Below, one piece after another: positions 8,965 to 18,952 of a stretch of DNA of 64,000 nt (position 1 is the first letter of the stretch; each line of letters begins with the position of its first letter). Location of the stretch: positions 434,001 to 498,000 of the forward strand of contig NZ_JAMXQS010000002.1 in NCBI RefSeq assembly GCF_024053505.1. Reading direction: 5' to 3'. This stretch comes from Mesorhizobium liriopis (GTDB lineage Bacteria; Pseudomonadota; Alphaproteobacteria; Rhizobiales; Rhizobiaceae). The position numbers were made by a program, and so were the translations under genes. Below the pieces are notes generated by a model. That model was not told where the DNA came from, did no database searches, and worked only from the letters and a program-made list of their open reading frames with translations.

Positions 8965-10026
8965 ATGTCCCGATCATCCCGCTTCGCCACAATCGTGGCG
9001 CTCGTTCTCGGCTTCGCCGGCGTGCTCATCGCACTCTATGCCTGGCGCCTGCCGCCTTTCACCTCGTCGGTCGAGATGACGGACAACGCTTATGTCCGAG
9101 GCCAGGTGACGGTGATGGCGCCGCAGCTCGCGGGCACGGTCGCAGAGGTTCGGGTGCAGGATTACGAGACGGTGAAGGCCGGCCAGCTTCTGGTGCGGCT
9201 CGACGACCGCATCTTTATCCAGAAGCTTGCTCAGGCACGTGCGACGCTAGCAGGCCAGAAGGCGGCGCTCGCGAATTCCGACCAGGCGAAAACCAGCAAT
9301 GAAGCGAAGATCCGCTCGAGCGAGGCGGCGATCACGAGCGCACAGGCCGCGCTGACGCAGGCCGAGGCCGGCTGGAAGCGGGTCGAGCCCCTGCTCGTGC
9401 GCGGCGTGATCACGCAGAGCGATGCCGATCAGGCCCAGGCCACGCTGCAACAGGCGCGCGCCGCCGTGCAGCAGGCCGAAGCCGCCCGCGAGGTCGCGCG
9501 TGAAGACCTTCGCTCCACGATCGTCGCGCGCGGTTCACTGGAAGCTGCCGTGTCGGGCGCCGAAGCGGCCGTGCATCTCGCTGAGATCGACGTCGAGAAC
9601 ACCCGCATCGTGGCGCCCCGCGACGGGCGCCTGGGCGAGGTCGCGGCACGCCCCGGCCAGTATGTGGCGATCGGCACGCAACTGCTGACGCTCGTGCCCG
9701 ACCGCATCTGGGTGGTCGCCAATTTCAAGGAAACCCAGCTCGCCGGTATGCGGCCCGGTCAGCCCGTGACTTTCACGGTCGATGCGCTGCGCCATGCCCG
9801 CCTGTCTGGCCATATCGAGCGCTTTTCGCCGGCCACCGGCTCAGAATTCTCGGTGATCCGCCCGGACAATGCGACCGGCAACTTCACCAAGGTCGCCCAG
9901 CGCGTGCCCGTTCGCATCAGCATCGATCCGGGGCAGGAACTGGCGGCACGTCTCGCACCGGGCATGTCGGTCGTGGCGAGCATCGACACGAACGCGGATG
10001 CGGGGACGCCGGTGGCGGAGAATTAG
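8965..10026 (+). CDS. HlyD/EmrA-family membrane fusion protein
   Basis: A 353-residue periplasmic adaptor anchored by one N-terminal helix (residues 8-28). VEMTDNAYVRGQ begins the first half of the barrel-sandwich domain. A long Ala/Gln-rich coiled coil spans about residues 88-212, then the second half (VAPRDGRLGE) and a beta-barrel follow. It links the preceding MFS pump to an outer-membrane channel, as EmrA does for EmrB. ATG 8965 is used; the frame is open far upstream only because the MFS gene lies in another frame. Confidence 0.88.
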   Translation: MSRSSRFATIVALVLGFAGVLIALYAWRLPPFTSSVEMTDNAYVRGQVTVMAPQLAGTVAEVRVQDYETVKAGQLLVRLDDRIFIQKLAQARATLAGQKAALANSDQAKTSNEAKIRSSEAAITSAQAALTQAEAGWKRVEPLLVRGVITQSDADQAQATLQQARAAVQQAEAAREVAREDLRSTIVARGSLEAAVSGAEAAVHLAEIDVENTRIVAPRDGRLGEVAARPGQYVAIGTQLLTLVPDRIWVVANFKETQLAGMRPGQPVTFTVDALRHARLSGHIERFSPATGSEFSVIRPDNATGNFTKVAQRVPVRISIDPGQELAARLAPGMSVVASIDTNADAGTPVAEN

Positions 10027-10043
10027 GAGCGGGTGTTCGTGGA

Positions 10044-10066
10044 GGGGCGGCATGTCATCCCGCCCC
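10044..10066. terminator. Stem-loop between convergent efflux and yihY genes
   Basis: GGGGCGG pairs with CCGCCCC across a nine-base loop, 17 bases after the HlyD stop. A second short palindrome (CTCGCGAG) follows at about 10074. No clear T-run. It probably ends transcripts from both sides. Confidence 0.45.
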
Positions 10067-10112
10067 GTACCTCTCGCGAGGGTAGGAAGGGATGATCGCC
10101 TCGGTCAGCCCC

Positions 10113-11276
10113 TCAAGCCCGGCGCCGCCGTCGTTTTTCCATTGCGTTGATCGCAAGCGATAGCGGCAGTGCCAAGGCCATCGCACCTGCCGATGGGCGT
10201 CGGCGATCCCGTATCTCTTGGATCGCTGCGTGGTAGCCCGCCTGCCAGTCATCGCTCTTGCCTTCGAAGGGCGACGAGCGCTCTGAAGACGGAGCCTGTG
10301 CGCCGCCTGAAGGCGCGAGCGTATCGGCGGCGTTGGCATCGCGCCGGCCCATCGGATCGTCGGAACCCTTCGTGGAATCCTGCGCCGTCTGCTTCTCGCT
10401 TTCGGCGTTGAGTTCGGCGCCCACGATCACGGCCGTCACGGAGAGCCACATCCAGAACAGCATGCCGATCAGCCCGCCGAGCGAGCCGTAGGTCTTGTCG
10501 AACTGCGCGAAGTTGGCCGCATACCAGGAAAACAGCGACGAGATCACGATGATGATCACGAGCGCCAGAACCGCACCCGGCGTGATCCAGCGCCATTTCG
10601 CTTCCTGCCGGCTCGGGCCGAAGCGGTAGAGCACGGCGATGCCGGAAAGGATCACCAGGGCCATTACCACGAAGGAACCGATGCGCACGATGGTCTCGAG
10701 CGCGGCCCCCAGACCGATGAAGTCGAGCACCACCGGCACGACCACGGTGGCCCCGATCATCAGCAGCGCGCCGACGAGGCCCGCCAGGGTGAAGAGGAGG
10801 GCCGTCGCGTTGAGCTTGATGAAGGAACGTTCCTCCCGCTCGCCATAAGCGATGTTCATCGCCTCGAAGAGCGTCTTCACGCCCGAGCTCGTGCTCCAGA
10901 TCGCGATGCCGAGCGAGAGGATCAGCGCGAAGCCGAGCTTGGAGCTGCCGCTCGAAGTCAGCCGCGTCAACTGCTCGTTGATGATCCGCATGCCGCCTTC
11001 GGGCACGACCTGGGAAAGGGCGCTGATATGCTCGCCCACCGTCGCCGGATCGGTGAAGAGGCCGTAGAGCGAGACGAAGGCGGTGAGCGCCGGGAAGATC
11101 GCGAGCAGAAGATAGTAGGTGACCGCCGCAGCGATCAGCGTGACCCGGTCATCGCTGATTTCCTTGTAGGTCCGAAGAAGGATGTCCTTCCAGCCTGCCG
11201 GAGGCATCTGGCTGGGCGAGTCCGCCTGGCGCCCCCGCGCGTTATTTTCGTGTCCGAATGTGCTCGCGCTCGCCAT
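10113..11276 (-). CDS. YihY/BrkB-family inner-membrane protein
   Basis: A 387-residue membrane protein with the family layout: a cytoplasmic N-terminus, an early conserved segment (DDRVTLIAAAVTYYLLLAIFP) that begins the first of about six helices, the SSGVKTLFEAMNIAYGE block, and a GGLIGMLFWMWLSVTAVIVGAELNAE block before the tail. The ~95-residue C-terminal tail is charged and disordered-looking, ending in a basic cluster. Members were once called ribonuclease BN, but that activity belongs to another protein; the function is unknown. ATG 11276 is chosen over an upstream extension that overlaps aidB. It lies 76 bases after aidB in the same direction. Confidence 0.82.
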   Translation of the reverse strand: MASASTFGHENNARGRQADSPSQMPPAGWKDILLRTYKEISDDRVTLIAAAVTYYLLLAIFPALTAFVSLYGLFTDPATVGEHISALSQVVPEGGMRIINEQLTRLTSSGSSKLGFALILSLGIAIWSTSSGVKTLFEAMNIAYGEREERSFIKLNATALLFTLAGLVGALLMIGATVVVPVVLDFIGLGAALETIVRIGSFVVMALVILSGIAVLYRFGPSRQEAKWRWITPGAVLALVIIIVISSLFSWYAANFAQFDKTYGSLGGLIGMLFWMWLSVTAVIVGAELNAESEKQTAQDSTKGSDDPMGRRDANAADTLAPSGGAQAPSSERSSPFEGKSDDWQAGYHAAIQEIRDRRRPSAGAMALALPLSLAINAMEKRRRRRA

Positions 11277-11352
11277 GGCCGCTCCCCTGTCCTGCTGGGG
11301 TTGCAACGGGCGGAAGGAAGTGGGGTTGCAGGGAAAGAGCCCGCTCGGCCTG

Positions 11353-12999
11353 CTAAAAGCCGATCCGCGCCTCATCCACGAGAGCATCCGGCACACGGTC
11401 CACCGCGGCGCCGAAGAGCGTGTGGCCCTCAAGGCGCGTTTCGAGAAATGCCTTCGCCGAGGCTTCGCGCCCCCAACGCTGAAGCGTGGCCGATGCCAGA
11501 AGCACGGCGAGAATTTCGGCGAGCCGACGGGCGCGGCGCTGGTTATCGGCCGCTGCGAGCCCCGTTTCGAGCTGCAAGAGCCCTTCCGTCGCCGTAGGGC
11601 CGAGCCGGGCGAGATCGCGCAGTTCTTTGCGCAAAGCGTCAGCCAAAGCCGGCTCGCGCGAGAAGGCGCGGAGGATGTCGAGCGCAATCACATTGCCGGA
11701 GCCCTCCCAGATGGCGTTGAGGGGCGAGGCCCGGAACAGGCGCGGCAACAGGCTCTCCTCGACATAACCCGCACCGCCATGCACCTCCATCGCTTCCGCG
11801 ACCACGGTGGGGCAACGCTTGCATACCCAGAATTTAGCGACCGGTGTCAGGAGGCGTGAAAGGGTTGTTTCACGTGTGTCACCCGCAATCGTGCCATCGA
11901 TGCTTTGGGCCGTGCGGAAGGCGAGGGCGATGGCGGCTTCCACCTCCAAGGCGAGATCGGCGAGCACCGCGCGCATCAGTGGCTGGTCGATCAGTTTCCG
12001 CCCGAAGGCGCTGCGCCCGTCCGCATGATGAATGGCGAGCGACAGGCTCTGGCGCATCAGGCTGGCGGACGCCACCGCGCAGTCGAGCCGCGTGTGACTG
12101 ATCATCGCAACGATCGTGCTGACCCCGCGTCCCTCCTCGCCGATGAGAAAGGCCTGTGCGTTCCTGTACTCGATCTCGGACGAGGCATTGGCGCGGTCGC
12201 CGAGCTTGTCCTTCAGCCGCTGGATCGCGATTCCGTTGCGCGTACGGTTCGGCAGCCAGCGTGGCACGAGAAAGCAGGAAAGGCCATTCTCCGTCTGGGC
12301 GAGGCTCAGGAACCCGTCCGACATCGGCGCGGAGCAAAACCATTTGTGGCCGACGAGCGCGTATGAGCCGTCCGCCTGCCGCGCCGCGCGCGTGGTGCCT
12401 GCCCGCACATCCGAGCCGCCCTGCTTTTCGGTGATCGCCATGCCGAGCGTCACCCCGCGCTTGGCCTCGATTGGCGCGATGGCCGGATCGTAGACGCCCG
12501 CCATGATCCGTTCGAGCCATGGATGTCCGAGTGTGGAACCGGCGCGGCGCAGGGTCGGCACCGCAGCGTAAGTCATCGACATCGGACAGGTAACGCCGCT
12601 CTCGGCCTGCGACATCAGGAAAAGAAGTGCCGCATGCGTCACATGCCCGCCTTGCGGATGCGTCCAGGCGCGCGACGAGACGCCGGCTTCCAGCCCCATC
12701 CGCATCAGGCGGTGATAGGCGGGATGGAATGCGACTTCATCCAGCCGCTGTCCGAACCGGTCGAAAACCTTAAGCTGCGGCGGGTTGCGGTTGGCCTCGA
12801 CGCCGAGCGCGATGGCCTCGGCGCTGCCTGCCTGCGCACCCAACGCCGAAAGACCTGTCTGGTGGTCTGCGCCACCCGCTTCACACACGGCGCGGCGAAG
12901 CAATGGGTCCCCGTCATAAAGGTTCACGTCTTCCAGCGGCGCGGGCTGGTTGAAGACCTCATGCGTGTCGAGATGCGTGCGTGGGGGCAGGCTCGTCAT
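11353..12999 (-). CDS. aidB: AidB-type acyl-CoA dehydrogenase family flavoprotein
   Basis: A 548-residue FAD protein matching E. coli AidB (541 aa) along its length: an N-terminal [17 protein letters not shown] block, [58 protein letters not shown], and the C-terminal [15 protein letters not shown] and [15 protein letters not shown]. AidB is induced in the alkylation (Ada) response, binds DNA and has weak isovaleryl-CoA dehydrogenase activity. Here it sits between a DUF72 gene and yihY on the same strand (gaps of 72 and 76 bases); no ada or alkB is seen nearby. The start at 12999 matches the family's N-terminus. Confidence 0.9.
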   Translation of the reverse strand: MTSLPPRTHLDTHEVFNQPAPLEDVNLYDGDPLLRRAVCEAGGADHQTGLSALGAQAGSAEAIALGVEANRNPPQLKVFDRFGQRLDEVAFHPAYHRLMRMGLEAGVSSRAWTHPQGGHVTHAALLFLMSQAESGVTCPMSMTYAAVPTLRRAGSTLGHPWLERIMAGVYDPAIAPIEAKRGVTLGMAITEKQGGSDVRAGTTRAARQADGSYALVGHKWFCSAPMSDGFLSLAQTENGLSCFLVPRWLPNRTRNGIAIQRLKDKLGDRANASSEIEYRNAQAFLIGEEGRGVSTIVAMISHTRLDCAVASASLMRQSLSLAIHHADGRSAFGRKLIDQPLMRAVLADLALEVEAAIALAFRTAQSIDGTIAGDTRETTLSRLLTPVAKFWVCKRCPTVVAEAMEVHGGAGYVEESLLPRLFRASPLNAIWEGSGNVIALDILRAFSREPALADALRKELRDLARLGPTATEGLLQLETGLAAADNQRRARRLAEILAVLLASATLQRWGREASAKAFLETRLEGHTLFGAAVDRVPDALVDEARIGF

Positions 13000-13071
13000 C
13001 GCTGTCGGCTCCCGAACCGGCGAACGCTCCCTTCGCCGCCGGCTCCTGCCGATCCTACTCGCGGCAAGGCA

Positions 13072-13830
13072 TCAGGTCACGCGCTCGCGCAGCTCCATCG
13101 CGTTGAAGGTCGCGGCACCGAATGTCGTGTTGTCGAACACCGTCCAGCTTTCCACGCCTTGCGCCGCAAGCGCGGAAACGGCCTTCGCCTGCCGGGTAAT
13201 CGCTTCGTCGGTGTAGGTGGATTTGTAGATGTCCGGCGAGCCATGGAGCCGGAAATAAACGAACCCCCGCCAGCCGCCAGGCGCGCGCGCCTCCGGCACC
13301 ATGGCCGGGTCGGCCGACACCCGCGCTACTCGAATGGCTTCGAGTTGCGCGTCGATTTCGGCCGTGAACCAGCTCGCATGGCGCGGTTCGAGGACAACCG
13401 AGGATTCGATGCTTTCAGCCAAGCCGCGCAGGAACCGAATGGCCTGCATGCCTGGAAAGCGGAAGCTCGGCGGCAATTGCACCAGCACCGGCCCGCGCTT
13501 GCGCTCAAGCCCAGCCGTTTCATCGAGGAACCGTGCCACAACCTCCTCGCAATCCTCGAAGCGCCGTTCATGCGTGATGGCTTTCGGCAGCTTCACCGCG
13601 AAGCGGAAATCGTCCGGTACGCTTTCCGCCCAGCGCCGATAGGTCTTCTGCTGATGCGGCCGGTAGAAGCTGCTGTTGATCTCGACGGCATTCAACCGCG
13701 CGGCATAGCGTTCGAGATGCGTGCCGGTGTCCGGAAACCTGTCCTGATGAGCAGGCGGCAGCGACCAGCCTGCCACGCCGACCCGTATCGGCGCGCGTTC
13801 GCCCGCTTTGCTTCTCGGGATCGAGTCCAT
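13072..13830 (-). CDS. DUF72 (YecE-like) TIM-barrel protein
   Basis: A 252-residue protein of the DUF72/YecE family. Family motifs include VGVAGWS at the first strand, [36 protein letters not shown], and [17 protein letters not shown] towards the C-terminus. The fold is a TIM barrel. The biochemical role is undefined. A second in-frame ATG five codons upstream (13845) is possible; 13830 was chosen as closer to the conserved start. It leads a minus-strand group with aidB and yihY and is divergent from the aldo-keto reductase gene. Confidence 0.82.
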   Translation of the reverse strand: MDSIPRSKAGERAPIRVGVAGWSLPPAHQDRFPDTGTHLERYAARLNAVEINSSFYRPHQQKTYRRWAESVPDDFRFAVKLPKAITHERRFEDCEEVVARFLDETAGLERKRGPVLVQLPPSFRFPGMQAIRFLRGLAESIESSVVLEPRHASWFTAEIDAQLEAIRVARVSADPAMVPEARAPGGWRGFVYFRLHGSPDIYKSTYTDEAITRQAKAVSALAAQGVESWTVFDNTTFGAATFNAMELRERVT

Positions 13831-13938
13831 GCGCCTCCAACGCATGAGGCGTTTTCTTGTTCGCGGCTGGTCAAGCTCCGCCCGTGCCCCAAGTCAGGCC
13901 CTGACCAGTTCCACCACGACCATCAGGGAGTGCCCAAC

Positions 13939-14805
13939 ATGTCTCAACCCAATGCCAAAGCATCCGGCAGCTTCACGATCGGCGGCGACGTTACCGTCAA
14001 CCGTCTCGGCTATGGCGCGATGCGCGTCACCGGCCAGGGCATCTGGGGCGAGCCCCGCGACCGCGCAGAGGCCATCCGCGTGTTGCAGCGGCTGCCCGAA
14101 CTCGGCGTCGATTTTATCGACACCGCCGACAGCTACGGCCCCTTCATCTCCGAAGACCTGATTGCCGAAGCGCTTCATCCTTACGACAATGTCGTCGTCG
14201 CCACCAAGGGCGGGCTGACGCGCTCGGGGCCAAATATATGGGAGCCTGTCGGCCGCCCCGAATATCTGCGCCAATGCGTCCATATGAGTCTGCGCCGCTT
14301 GAAGCTAGAGCAGATTCCGCTCTGGCAGCTCCACCGCATCGATACCAAGGTACCGCGCGACGAGCAGTTCGGAGCGATCAAGGCGTTCATCGACCAGGGC
14401 CTCATCCTCCATGCAGGGCTGAGCCAGGTTTCGGTCGAGGAGATCGAAGCGGCGCGACAGGTGTTTCCGGTCGCAACCGTCCAGAACCGCTACAACCTCG
14501 CCGACCGCGCCGATGAAGACGTGCTCGATTATTGCCAGGCGAACGGCATCGGCTTCATCCCGTGGTTCCCGCTCGCCTCCGGTGACCTCGCCAAGCCCGG
14601 CGGTGCGGTGGACGCGGTCGCCAAGGCGCATCGGGCGACCGCAGGCCAGGTGGCGCTGGCCTGGATCCTCCAGCGCTCTCCAGTGATGCTGCCGATCCCC
14701 GGCACCAGCAGCGTGAAGCACTTGGAGGAGAATGTCGGAGCGGCCGATGTTTCGCTGACGGACGACGAGTTCAAGCAGCTCGACGAAGCCGCGTCCAAGC
14801 GCTGA
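13939..14805 (+). CDS. Aldo/keto reductase
   Basis: A 288-residue NADPH-dependent oxidoreductase with a TIM-barrel fold. The catalytic tetrad is visible: D61 and Y66 in DTADSYG, K90 in VVVATKGG, and a histidine in LWQLHRID. The NADPH site lies in the C-terminal [16 protein letters not shown]. It reduces aldehydes or ketones; the substrate is unknown. The ATG at 13939 is preceded by a GGGAG ribosome site. The frame continues upstream for >1.4 kb as open sequence antisense to aidB and DUF72, which is a codon-bias artefact. Confidence 0.9.
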   Translation: MSQPNAKASGSFTIGGDVTVNRLGYGAMRVTGQGIWGEPRDRAEAIRVLQRLPELGVDFIDTADSYGPFISEDLIAEALHPYDNVVVATKGGLTRSGPNIWEPVGRPEYLRQCVHMSLRRLKLEQIPLWQLHRIDTKVPRDEQFGAIKAFIDQGLILHAGLSQVSVEEIEAARQVFPVATVQNRYNLADRADEDVLDYCQANGIGFIPWFPLASGDLAKPGGAVDAVAKAHRATAGQVALAWILQRSPVMLPIPGTSSVKHLEENVGAADVSLTDDEFKQLDEAASKR

Positions 14806-14810
14806 CCAAC

Positions 14811-14846
14811 CGAAGCGCGCAGCGAGGTCTCTCGCCGGGCGCTTCG
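14811..14846. terminator. Nested stem-loop terminator between convergent genes
   Basis: The outer arms CGAAGCGC and GCGCTTCG (eight bases) enclose an inner perfect stem GCGAG/CTCGC with a four-base loop. It starts five bases after the aldo-keto reductase stop and lies 27 bases from the stop of the opposing gene, so it can end both transcripts. Confidence 0.6.
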
Positions 14847-14873
14847 ATCGTGTTCAAGAATGGTGAAGGAAGA

Positions 14874-15197
14874 TCAGCGCTGTGGCTGGCGGTAAAGGAT
14901 CATGCCGCCATGATGCAGGGTATCGACGTCGACAAAATCGCCATCGGCGGTGAAGCCGGTGTCGTCCCAATATTCGATGTGGTTGCCCGTCACTTCGTAA
15001 CGCCCCTGATAAGCGCTCTGGCGCGAGCCGCGCGCTTCGTCGTAGCGGTTGTCGGGCAAGAGTTCGTGCCGGACATGGCCGTCTTTCGTGACCCACATGC
15101 CGACATAAGGATGGTTCGCTTCAGCCATGGTCTGGTCTCCGCTGGCAGGATTGATGAGAACGGCCGCGCAAAGGGCGGCAGGCACGAGGGCGCGCAT
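14874..15197 (-). CDS. Atu4866-family small secreted protein
   Basis: A 107-residue protein with a signal-peptide-like N-terminus (MRALVPAALCAAVL, cleavage perhaps after about residue 20) and a compact beta-rich domain. YVGMWVTKDGHVRHELLP, YQGRYEVTGNHIEYWDDTGF and DTLHHGGMILYR match the Atu4866 family, which is known structurally from Agrobacterium but has no assigned function. Its ATG overlaps the stop of the upstream SDR gene by one base (TGATG), so the two are co-translated. It is often found beside oxidoreductases, which hints at a lipocalin-like small-molecule role, but that is inference. Confidence 0.75.
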   Translation of the reverse strand: MRALVPAALCAAVLINPASGDQTMAEANHPYVGMWVTKDGHVRHELLPDNRYDEARGSRQSAYQGRYEVTGNHIEYWDDTGFTADGDFVDVDTLHHGGMILYRQPQR

Positions 15198-15925
15198 CAG
15201 TGAGCCGCCCTGGTCGGACGCACGACCATCTCGTTCACATCGACGTCGTCGGGCTGTTCGAGCGCGAAGCGCACGGCACGGCCGATGGCGTCGGGCTTGA
15301 GCGCGATCGAGCGATAGGTCTTCATGAGGTCTGCCGCGGCCCGGTCGGTGATGGTGTCCGCCAGTTCGCTTTCCACCACGCCGGGATGGATGCAGGTCAC
15401 GCGGATGTCCTGGTTTTCCTGCCGCAACCCGTCCGAGATCGCACGCACCGCATATTTGGTGGCGCAGTAGACGGCAGCTGTGGGCGACACGGAAAGCGCG
15501 CCGATCGAGGCGATGTTGACGATGTGGCCCGCGCGCCGCGCCGTCATCTCGGGCAGAACGGCGGCCACGCCATAGAGCACGCCCTTGATGTTCACGTCGA
15601 TCATGCGGTCCCATTCATCGACCTTGAGCGAGGCTATGAGCGAAAGCGGCATGACGCCCGCATTGTTGACGATGGCGTGGATGGGGCCGAACGTGTCGCG
15701 GCCCGCTTGTGCGAAGGCTTCCACATCCGCGCGGCTCGTCACGTCGAGCCTTTGTGTTGCGACCTGCGCGCCGTTGAAGCGCAACTCACTGGCGAGAGCG
15801 TCCAGACGGTCGGTGCGTCGCGCGCCCAGCACCAGCCGTGCGCCAGCTGCGGCGAGCTCGCGAGCGATACCCAAGCCAATACCGCTTGAAGCGCCGGTGA
15901 TCAGAACTGTTTTATCGAGTGCCAT
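15197..15925 (-). CDS. Short-chain dehydrogenase/reductase (SDR)
   Basis: A 242-residue classical SDR. The cofactor site is TGASSGIG at residues 10-17, followed by NNAG near 87 and catalytic S140, Y153 and K157 in the YxxxK motif (YCATK). It resembles the YdfG/serine-dehydrogenase-like SDRs that reduce small carbonyls. It starts at ATG 15925, is coupled to the downstream Atu4866 gene, and is divergent from a LysR gene, the usual arrangement for a LysR target. Substrate unknown. Confidence 0.88.
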   Translation of the reverse strand: MALDKTVLITGASSGIGLGIARELAAAGARLVLGARRTDRLDALASELRFNGAQVATQRLDVTSRADVEAFAQAGRDTFGPIHAIVNNAGVMPLSLIASLKVDEWDRMIDVNIKGVLYGVAAVLPEMTARRAGHIVNIASIGALSVSPTAAVYCATKYAVRAISDGLRQENQDIRVTCIHPGVVESELADTITDRAAADLMKTYRSIALKPDAIGRAVRFALEQPDDVDVNEMVVRPTRAAH

Positions 15926-16003
15926 GAAAATCTCCTTTGATTCGATGGGCAGGAGGTAGGCCCAAGAGTTGAGACGGACAATTTGTCGACTGGTGACTTC
16001 AGT

Positions 16004-16020
16004 GGTAACCGGAAATTACC
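16004..16020. promoter_or_regulatory. Candidate LysR-type operator
   Basis: GGTAA and TTACC form an inverted repeat with seven bases between, in the 96-base gap between the SDR and lysR genes. It ends one base before the lysR ATG, which would suit autorepression. Five-base arms are weak evidence. Confidence 0.3.
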
Positions 16021-16021
16021 A

Positions 16022-16918
16022 ATGAGCACCGATCTTTCAGGCATCGAAAGTTTTCTCGCACTGGCCGAGGCCGGAAGTTTCCGTGCGGCCGCCGAACGGC
16101 TTGGCGTGTCGCGCCCGGCGGTCAGCCTGGCCCTGCGGCGGCTGGAAGACCGCTTGGGCTTGGCGCTCGTGCGGCGCACGACACGCAGCGTCAGCCTGAC
16201 GGAAGCGGGGCGCGAGCTTTACGAGCGGGTCGCACCCGCCATCGCGGAAGTGACGACGGCGCTCGAAGCCGCGAGCGACAAGCCGAAGCGGCCGAGCGGC
16301 ACCTTGCGCCTCGCCGTGTCATCGATTGCCGAGCGCTTCGTCTCGGGGCCGCTGCTCGCCGGCTTCGCGGAAGCATACCCTGCCATTCGGATCGACGTGA
16401 CGGTAACGGATGAGGCGTTCGACATCGTCGCGCGCGGCTTCGATGCCGGCGTGCGCTTGGGCGAAGTGCTGGAACAGGATGTGATCGCGGTGCCGGTGTC
16501 AGGCGACCAGCAGCAGCTGGTGGTCGCAGCTCCCGCCTATCTCGCGCGCCATGGAAGGCCTGCGCATCCGCGCGATCTGGTAAACCATCGCTGCATCGGC
16601 TGGCGGCCGGCTCCGGAAGTCGTGCCCTATCGCTGGGAGTTCACCGAAGAGGGACGCGATTTCGATGTGGCGGTCGCGCCCACGATCACCACCAACGATA
16701 TGTGGCTGATGCTGCGCACGGCTCTTGCCGGGGGCGGGTTGACCTTCGGCGTGAGGGAAACCTTCCAGCCTTATCTCGACAGCGGTGCGCTGGTGGCGCT
16801 CCTGGAAGAGTTCTGTCCGCCTTTTCCGGGCTTTTTTCTCTACTTCCCCCAGCGCCGCAACCTCGCTCCCAAGCTGCGCGCGCTGGTGGATCATGTGCGG
16901 TTCAACGCACGCGGTTAG
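16022..16918 (+). CDS. LysR-family transcriptional regulator
   Basis: A 298-residue LysR regulator: a winged HTH at residues 1-60 (SFRAAAERLGVSRPAVSLALRRLEDRLG) and an effector-binding domain from about residue 90. It belongs to the group that acts on neighbouring SDR/quinone-reductase genes. ATG 16022 is used; a TTG 13 codons upstream is less likely. It is divergent from the SDR-Atu4866 pair, its likely target. Its stop overlaps the convergent helicase stop by three bases. Confidence 0.88.
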   Translation: MSTDLSGIESFLALAEAGSFRAAAERLGVSRPAVSLALRRLEDRLGLALVRRTTRSVSLTEAGRELYERVAPAIAEVTTALEAASDKPKRPSGTLRLAVSSIAERFVSGPLLAGFAEAYPAIRIDVTVTDEAFDIVARGFDAGVRLGEVLEQDVIAVPVSGDQQQLVVAAPAYLARHGRPAHPRDLVNHRCIGWRPAPEVVPYRWEFTEEGRDFDVAVAPTITTNDMWLMLRTALAGGGLTFGVRETFQPYLDSGALVALLEEFCPPFPGFFLYFPQRRNLAPKLRALVDHVRFNARG

Positions 16919-18774
16919 CTCGGCTTGGGACCGCGCGGCTTATGGCGGGGCTTTTTCGATGCGGCACCCTCGAATGAGCCCTTGCCGCCCCTCGGGCGGT
17001 CCTTGAAGCGCTCCTTCGGGCCGTCCTTCTTCCACTCCTTGGGCTTCCAGTCCTGCTTCGGCTTGCCCTTGAATGCCGGCTTGGAGGTGCGCGAGGAGGT
17101 GTCGCCCCCTTGTGTGATGCGCACACCCTTTTCCAAGCCTTCGCCGCTCTTCACCTGCTCGGCGAAGCCTTGAGCCTTGTCGGCTGCGATCTCGAACACC
17201 GTTTCTGTGTCGTGGATGCGGATGGCGCCCACATCGCGACGCCCGACGCCGCCAGCCTTGCAGATCATCGGCAAGAGCCATTTCGGATCCGCACGCTGCT
17301 TGCGCCCCAATGACAGGGTGAAGGCAACGCCGCCTTCCATGTCTGGCCCGCGTGGCTCGCGCGGTTCGCGGGGTTCCCGCTCCTCCCACTTGTCGCCCGC
17401 GCGCTTCTCGCGGCGGGGGCGGGTCGTGTCGATCGAAACGGGTGAGACTTCTTCTGGCACGGGCCGCGCAGCAAGCTGCGCGCGCAGGAAGGCGGCGGCG
17501 ATCCGCTCGGGCGAGGCCTCGGCCAGCAGCGCGGCCACGAAATCCTTTTCCGCGTCTTCCGGCTCAGGCGTGGTCTGTGCCGCTTCCAGGATCTGCGTGC
17601 GGTAGCGCGCTTCGATCTCGCCGATATCGGGTGCCGCGCAAACCACGGCGTTGAGATTTGCGATGGAAAGCACGCGGTCGGCTGCACGGCGGCGGTTTTC
17701 AGGCACCACGAGCACGCAGACGCCCTTGCGGCCAGCGCGGCCGGTGCGGCCCGAGCGGTGCAGAAGCGTTGCCGGATTGCTCGGCACGTCGGCGTGAATC
17801 ACGAGGTCGAGGTTGGGCAGGTCGATGCCGCGAGCGGCGACGTCGGTCGCGACACAGACGCGGGCACGGCCGTCGCGCATCGATTGCAGCGCATTGGTGC
17901 GCTCGCCCTGCGCCATTTCACCGGAAAGCGAAACCACCGCAAAGCCGCGATTGGCAAGGCGTGCCGTCAGATGTCGCACCGCTTCGCGGGTGTGGCAGAA
18001 CACGATGGCGCTCTGACTGTCGGAGTTCAGAAGCGTGTTGATCACGGCCGGTTCGCGCTCGTCGCGGCGCACCAGCATCAGGCGGTATTCGATGTCCGCA
18101 TGCTGCTCGCGTACCGCACCGGCTGCGACCCGCACCGCGTCGCGCTGATAGGTCTTGGCGAGTTCGGCGATGGCACGCGGCACGGTTGCCGAGAACATCA
18201 GCGTGCGGCGGTCCTCAGGCGCGGAGGCCAGAATGAATTCGAGGTCCTCGCGAAAGCCCAGATCGAGCATTTCGTCGGCTTCGTCGAGCACGACCGCGCG
18301 CAGATCGCTCAAGTCGAGCGCGCCGCGCGTGATGTGGTCGCGCAGGCGGCCCGGCGTGCCGACCACGAGATGCGCGCCGCGCTCGAGCGCCCGGCGCTCG
18401 TTGCGAATGTCCATGCCGCCCACGCAGGTCGCGGTGTGGATGCCGGCCTTGGCGTAAAGCCAGTTCAGCTCGCGCTGGACCTGAAGGGCGAGCTCGCGCG
18501 TCGGCGCGATTACCAGCGCCAGCGGCTTGTCGGATGGGCCGAAGCGCTCGGCGTCGCCCAGAAGCGTCTTGGCGATCGCGATGCCGAAGGCGACCGTCTT
18601 GCCCGAGCCGGTCTGGGCGGAAACCAGGAGATCGGCATCCTGATGCGCGTCTTCGAGCATCATGGTCTGCACAGGCGTCAGCTGCGAATAGCCCTGCGCT
18701 TCGAGTGCCGCGGCAAGCGCAGAGTGGATCGTGTCCGGCAGGGTTGCCGGCGAGATGTCTGTTTCGGTGGTCAT
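16915..18774 (-). CDS. DEAD-box RNA helicase with DbpA-type C-terminal RNA-binding domain
   Basis: A 619-residue ATP-dependent RNA helicase. Motifs in order: Q-motif region near residue 30, Walker A AQTGSGKT (53-60), PTREL (91-95), DEAD (164-167), SAT (195-197), and in the second RecA domain ATDVAARGID and HRSGRTGRAG. From about residue 480 a DbpA/CsdA-like RNA-recognition domain follows (FTLSLGRKQRADPKWLLPMI), then a Lys/Pro/Gly-rich basic tail of ~60 residues. Such enzymes act in ribosome assembly or mRNA turnover, often in the cold. It is convergent with lysR, overlapping it by four bases. Confidence 0.9.
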   Translation of the reverse strand: MTTETDISPATLPDTIHSALAAALEAQGYSQLTPVQTMMLEDAHQDADLLVSAQTGSGKTVAFGIAIAKTLLGDAERFGPSDKPLALVIAPTRELALQVQRELNWLYAKAGIHTATCVGGMDIRNERRALERGAHLVVGTPGRLRDHITRGALDLSDLRAVVLDEADEMLDLGFREDLEFILASAPEDRRTLMFSATVPRAIAELAKTYQRDAVRVAAGAVREQHADIEYRLMLVRRDEREPAVINTLLNSDSQSAIVFCHTREAVRHLTARLANRGFAVVSLSGEMAQGERTNALQSMRDGRARVCVATDVAARGIDLPNLDLVIHADVPSNPATLLHRSGRTGRAGRKGVCVLVVPENRRRAADRVLSIANLNAVVCAAPDIGEIEARYRTQILEAAQTTPEPEDAEKDFVAALLAEASPERIAAAFLRAQLAARPVPEEVSPVSIDTTRPRREKRAGDKWEEREPREPREPRGPDMEGGVAFTLSLGRKQRADPKWLLPMICKAGGVGRRDVGAIRIHDTETVFEIAADKAQGFAEQVKSGEGLEKGVRITQGGDTSSRTSKPAFKGKPKQDWKPKEWKKDGPKERFKDRPRGGKGSFEGAASKKPRHKPRGPKPS

Positions 18775-18892
18775 GGTCGGGGTCTCAATCGGAGCCGTTT
18801 GTGGTGAACCCGCTCACCGGAACCGCCCCATCTCTTTTTGTTTGCCGCAAGCCCACGCGAAACCGTTTCACGTTTGGAGCGGAAATCTTTCA

Positions 18893-18924
18893 GGAAGCGC
18901 CGCATACCCCTTATCGGCGCTTCC
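18893..18924 (-). terminator. Stem-loop downstream of the deoC-aldehyde dehydrogenase pair
   Basis: GGAAGCGCCG pairs perfectly with CGGCGCTTCC (10-base stem, 12-base loop), 28 bases past the aldehyde dehydrogenase stop. No strong U-run follows on the minus strand. It separates this pair from the helicase gene, which lies 178 bases downstream on the same strand. Confidence 0.5.
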
Positions 18925-18952
18925 CACCAGCCCTGCTTTGCCTGAAGGCCGT

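Noticed and set aside
12523-13938. Very long plus-strand open frame leading into the aldo-keto reductase
   Set aside because: It is antisense to aidB and DUF72, which show clear protein motifs on the minus strand; it has no domain of its own and arises from GC-rich codon use. The real start is ATG 13939.
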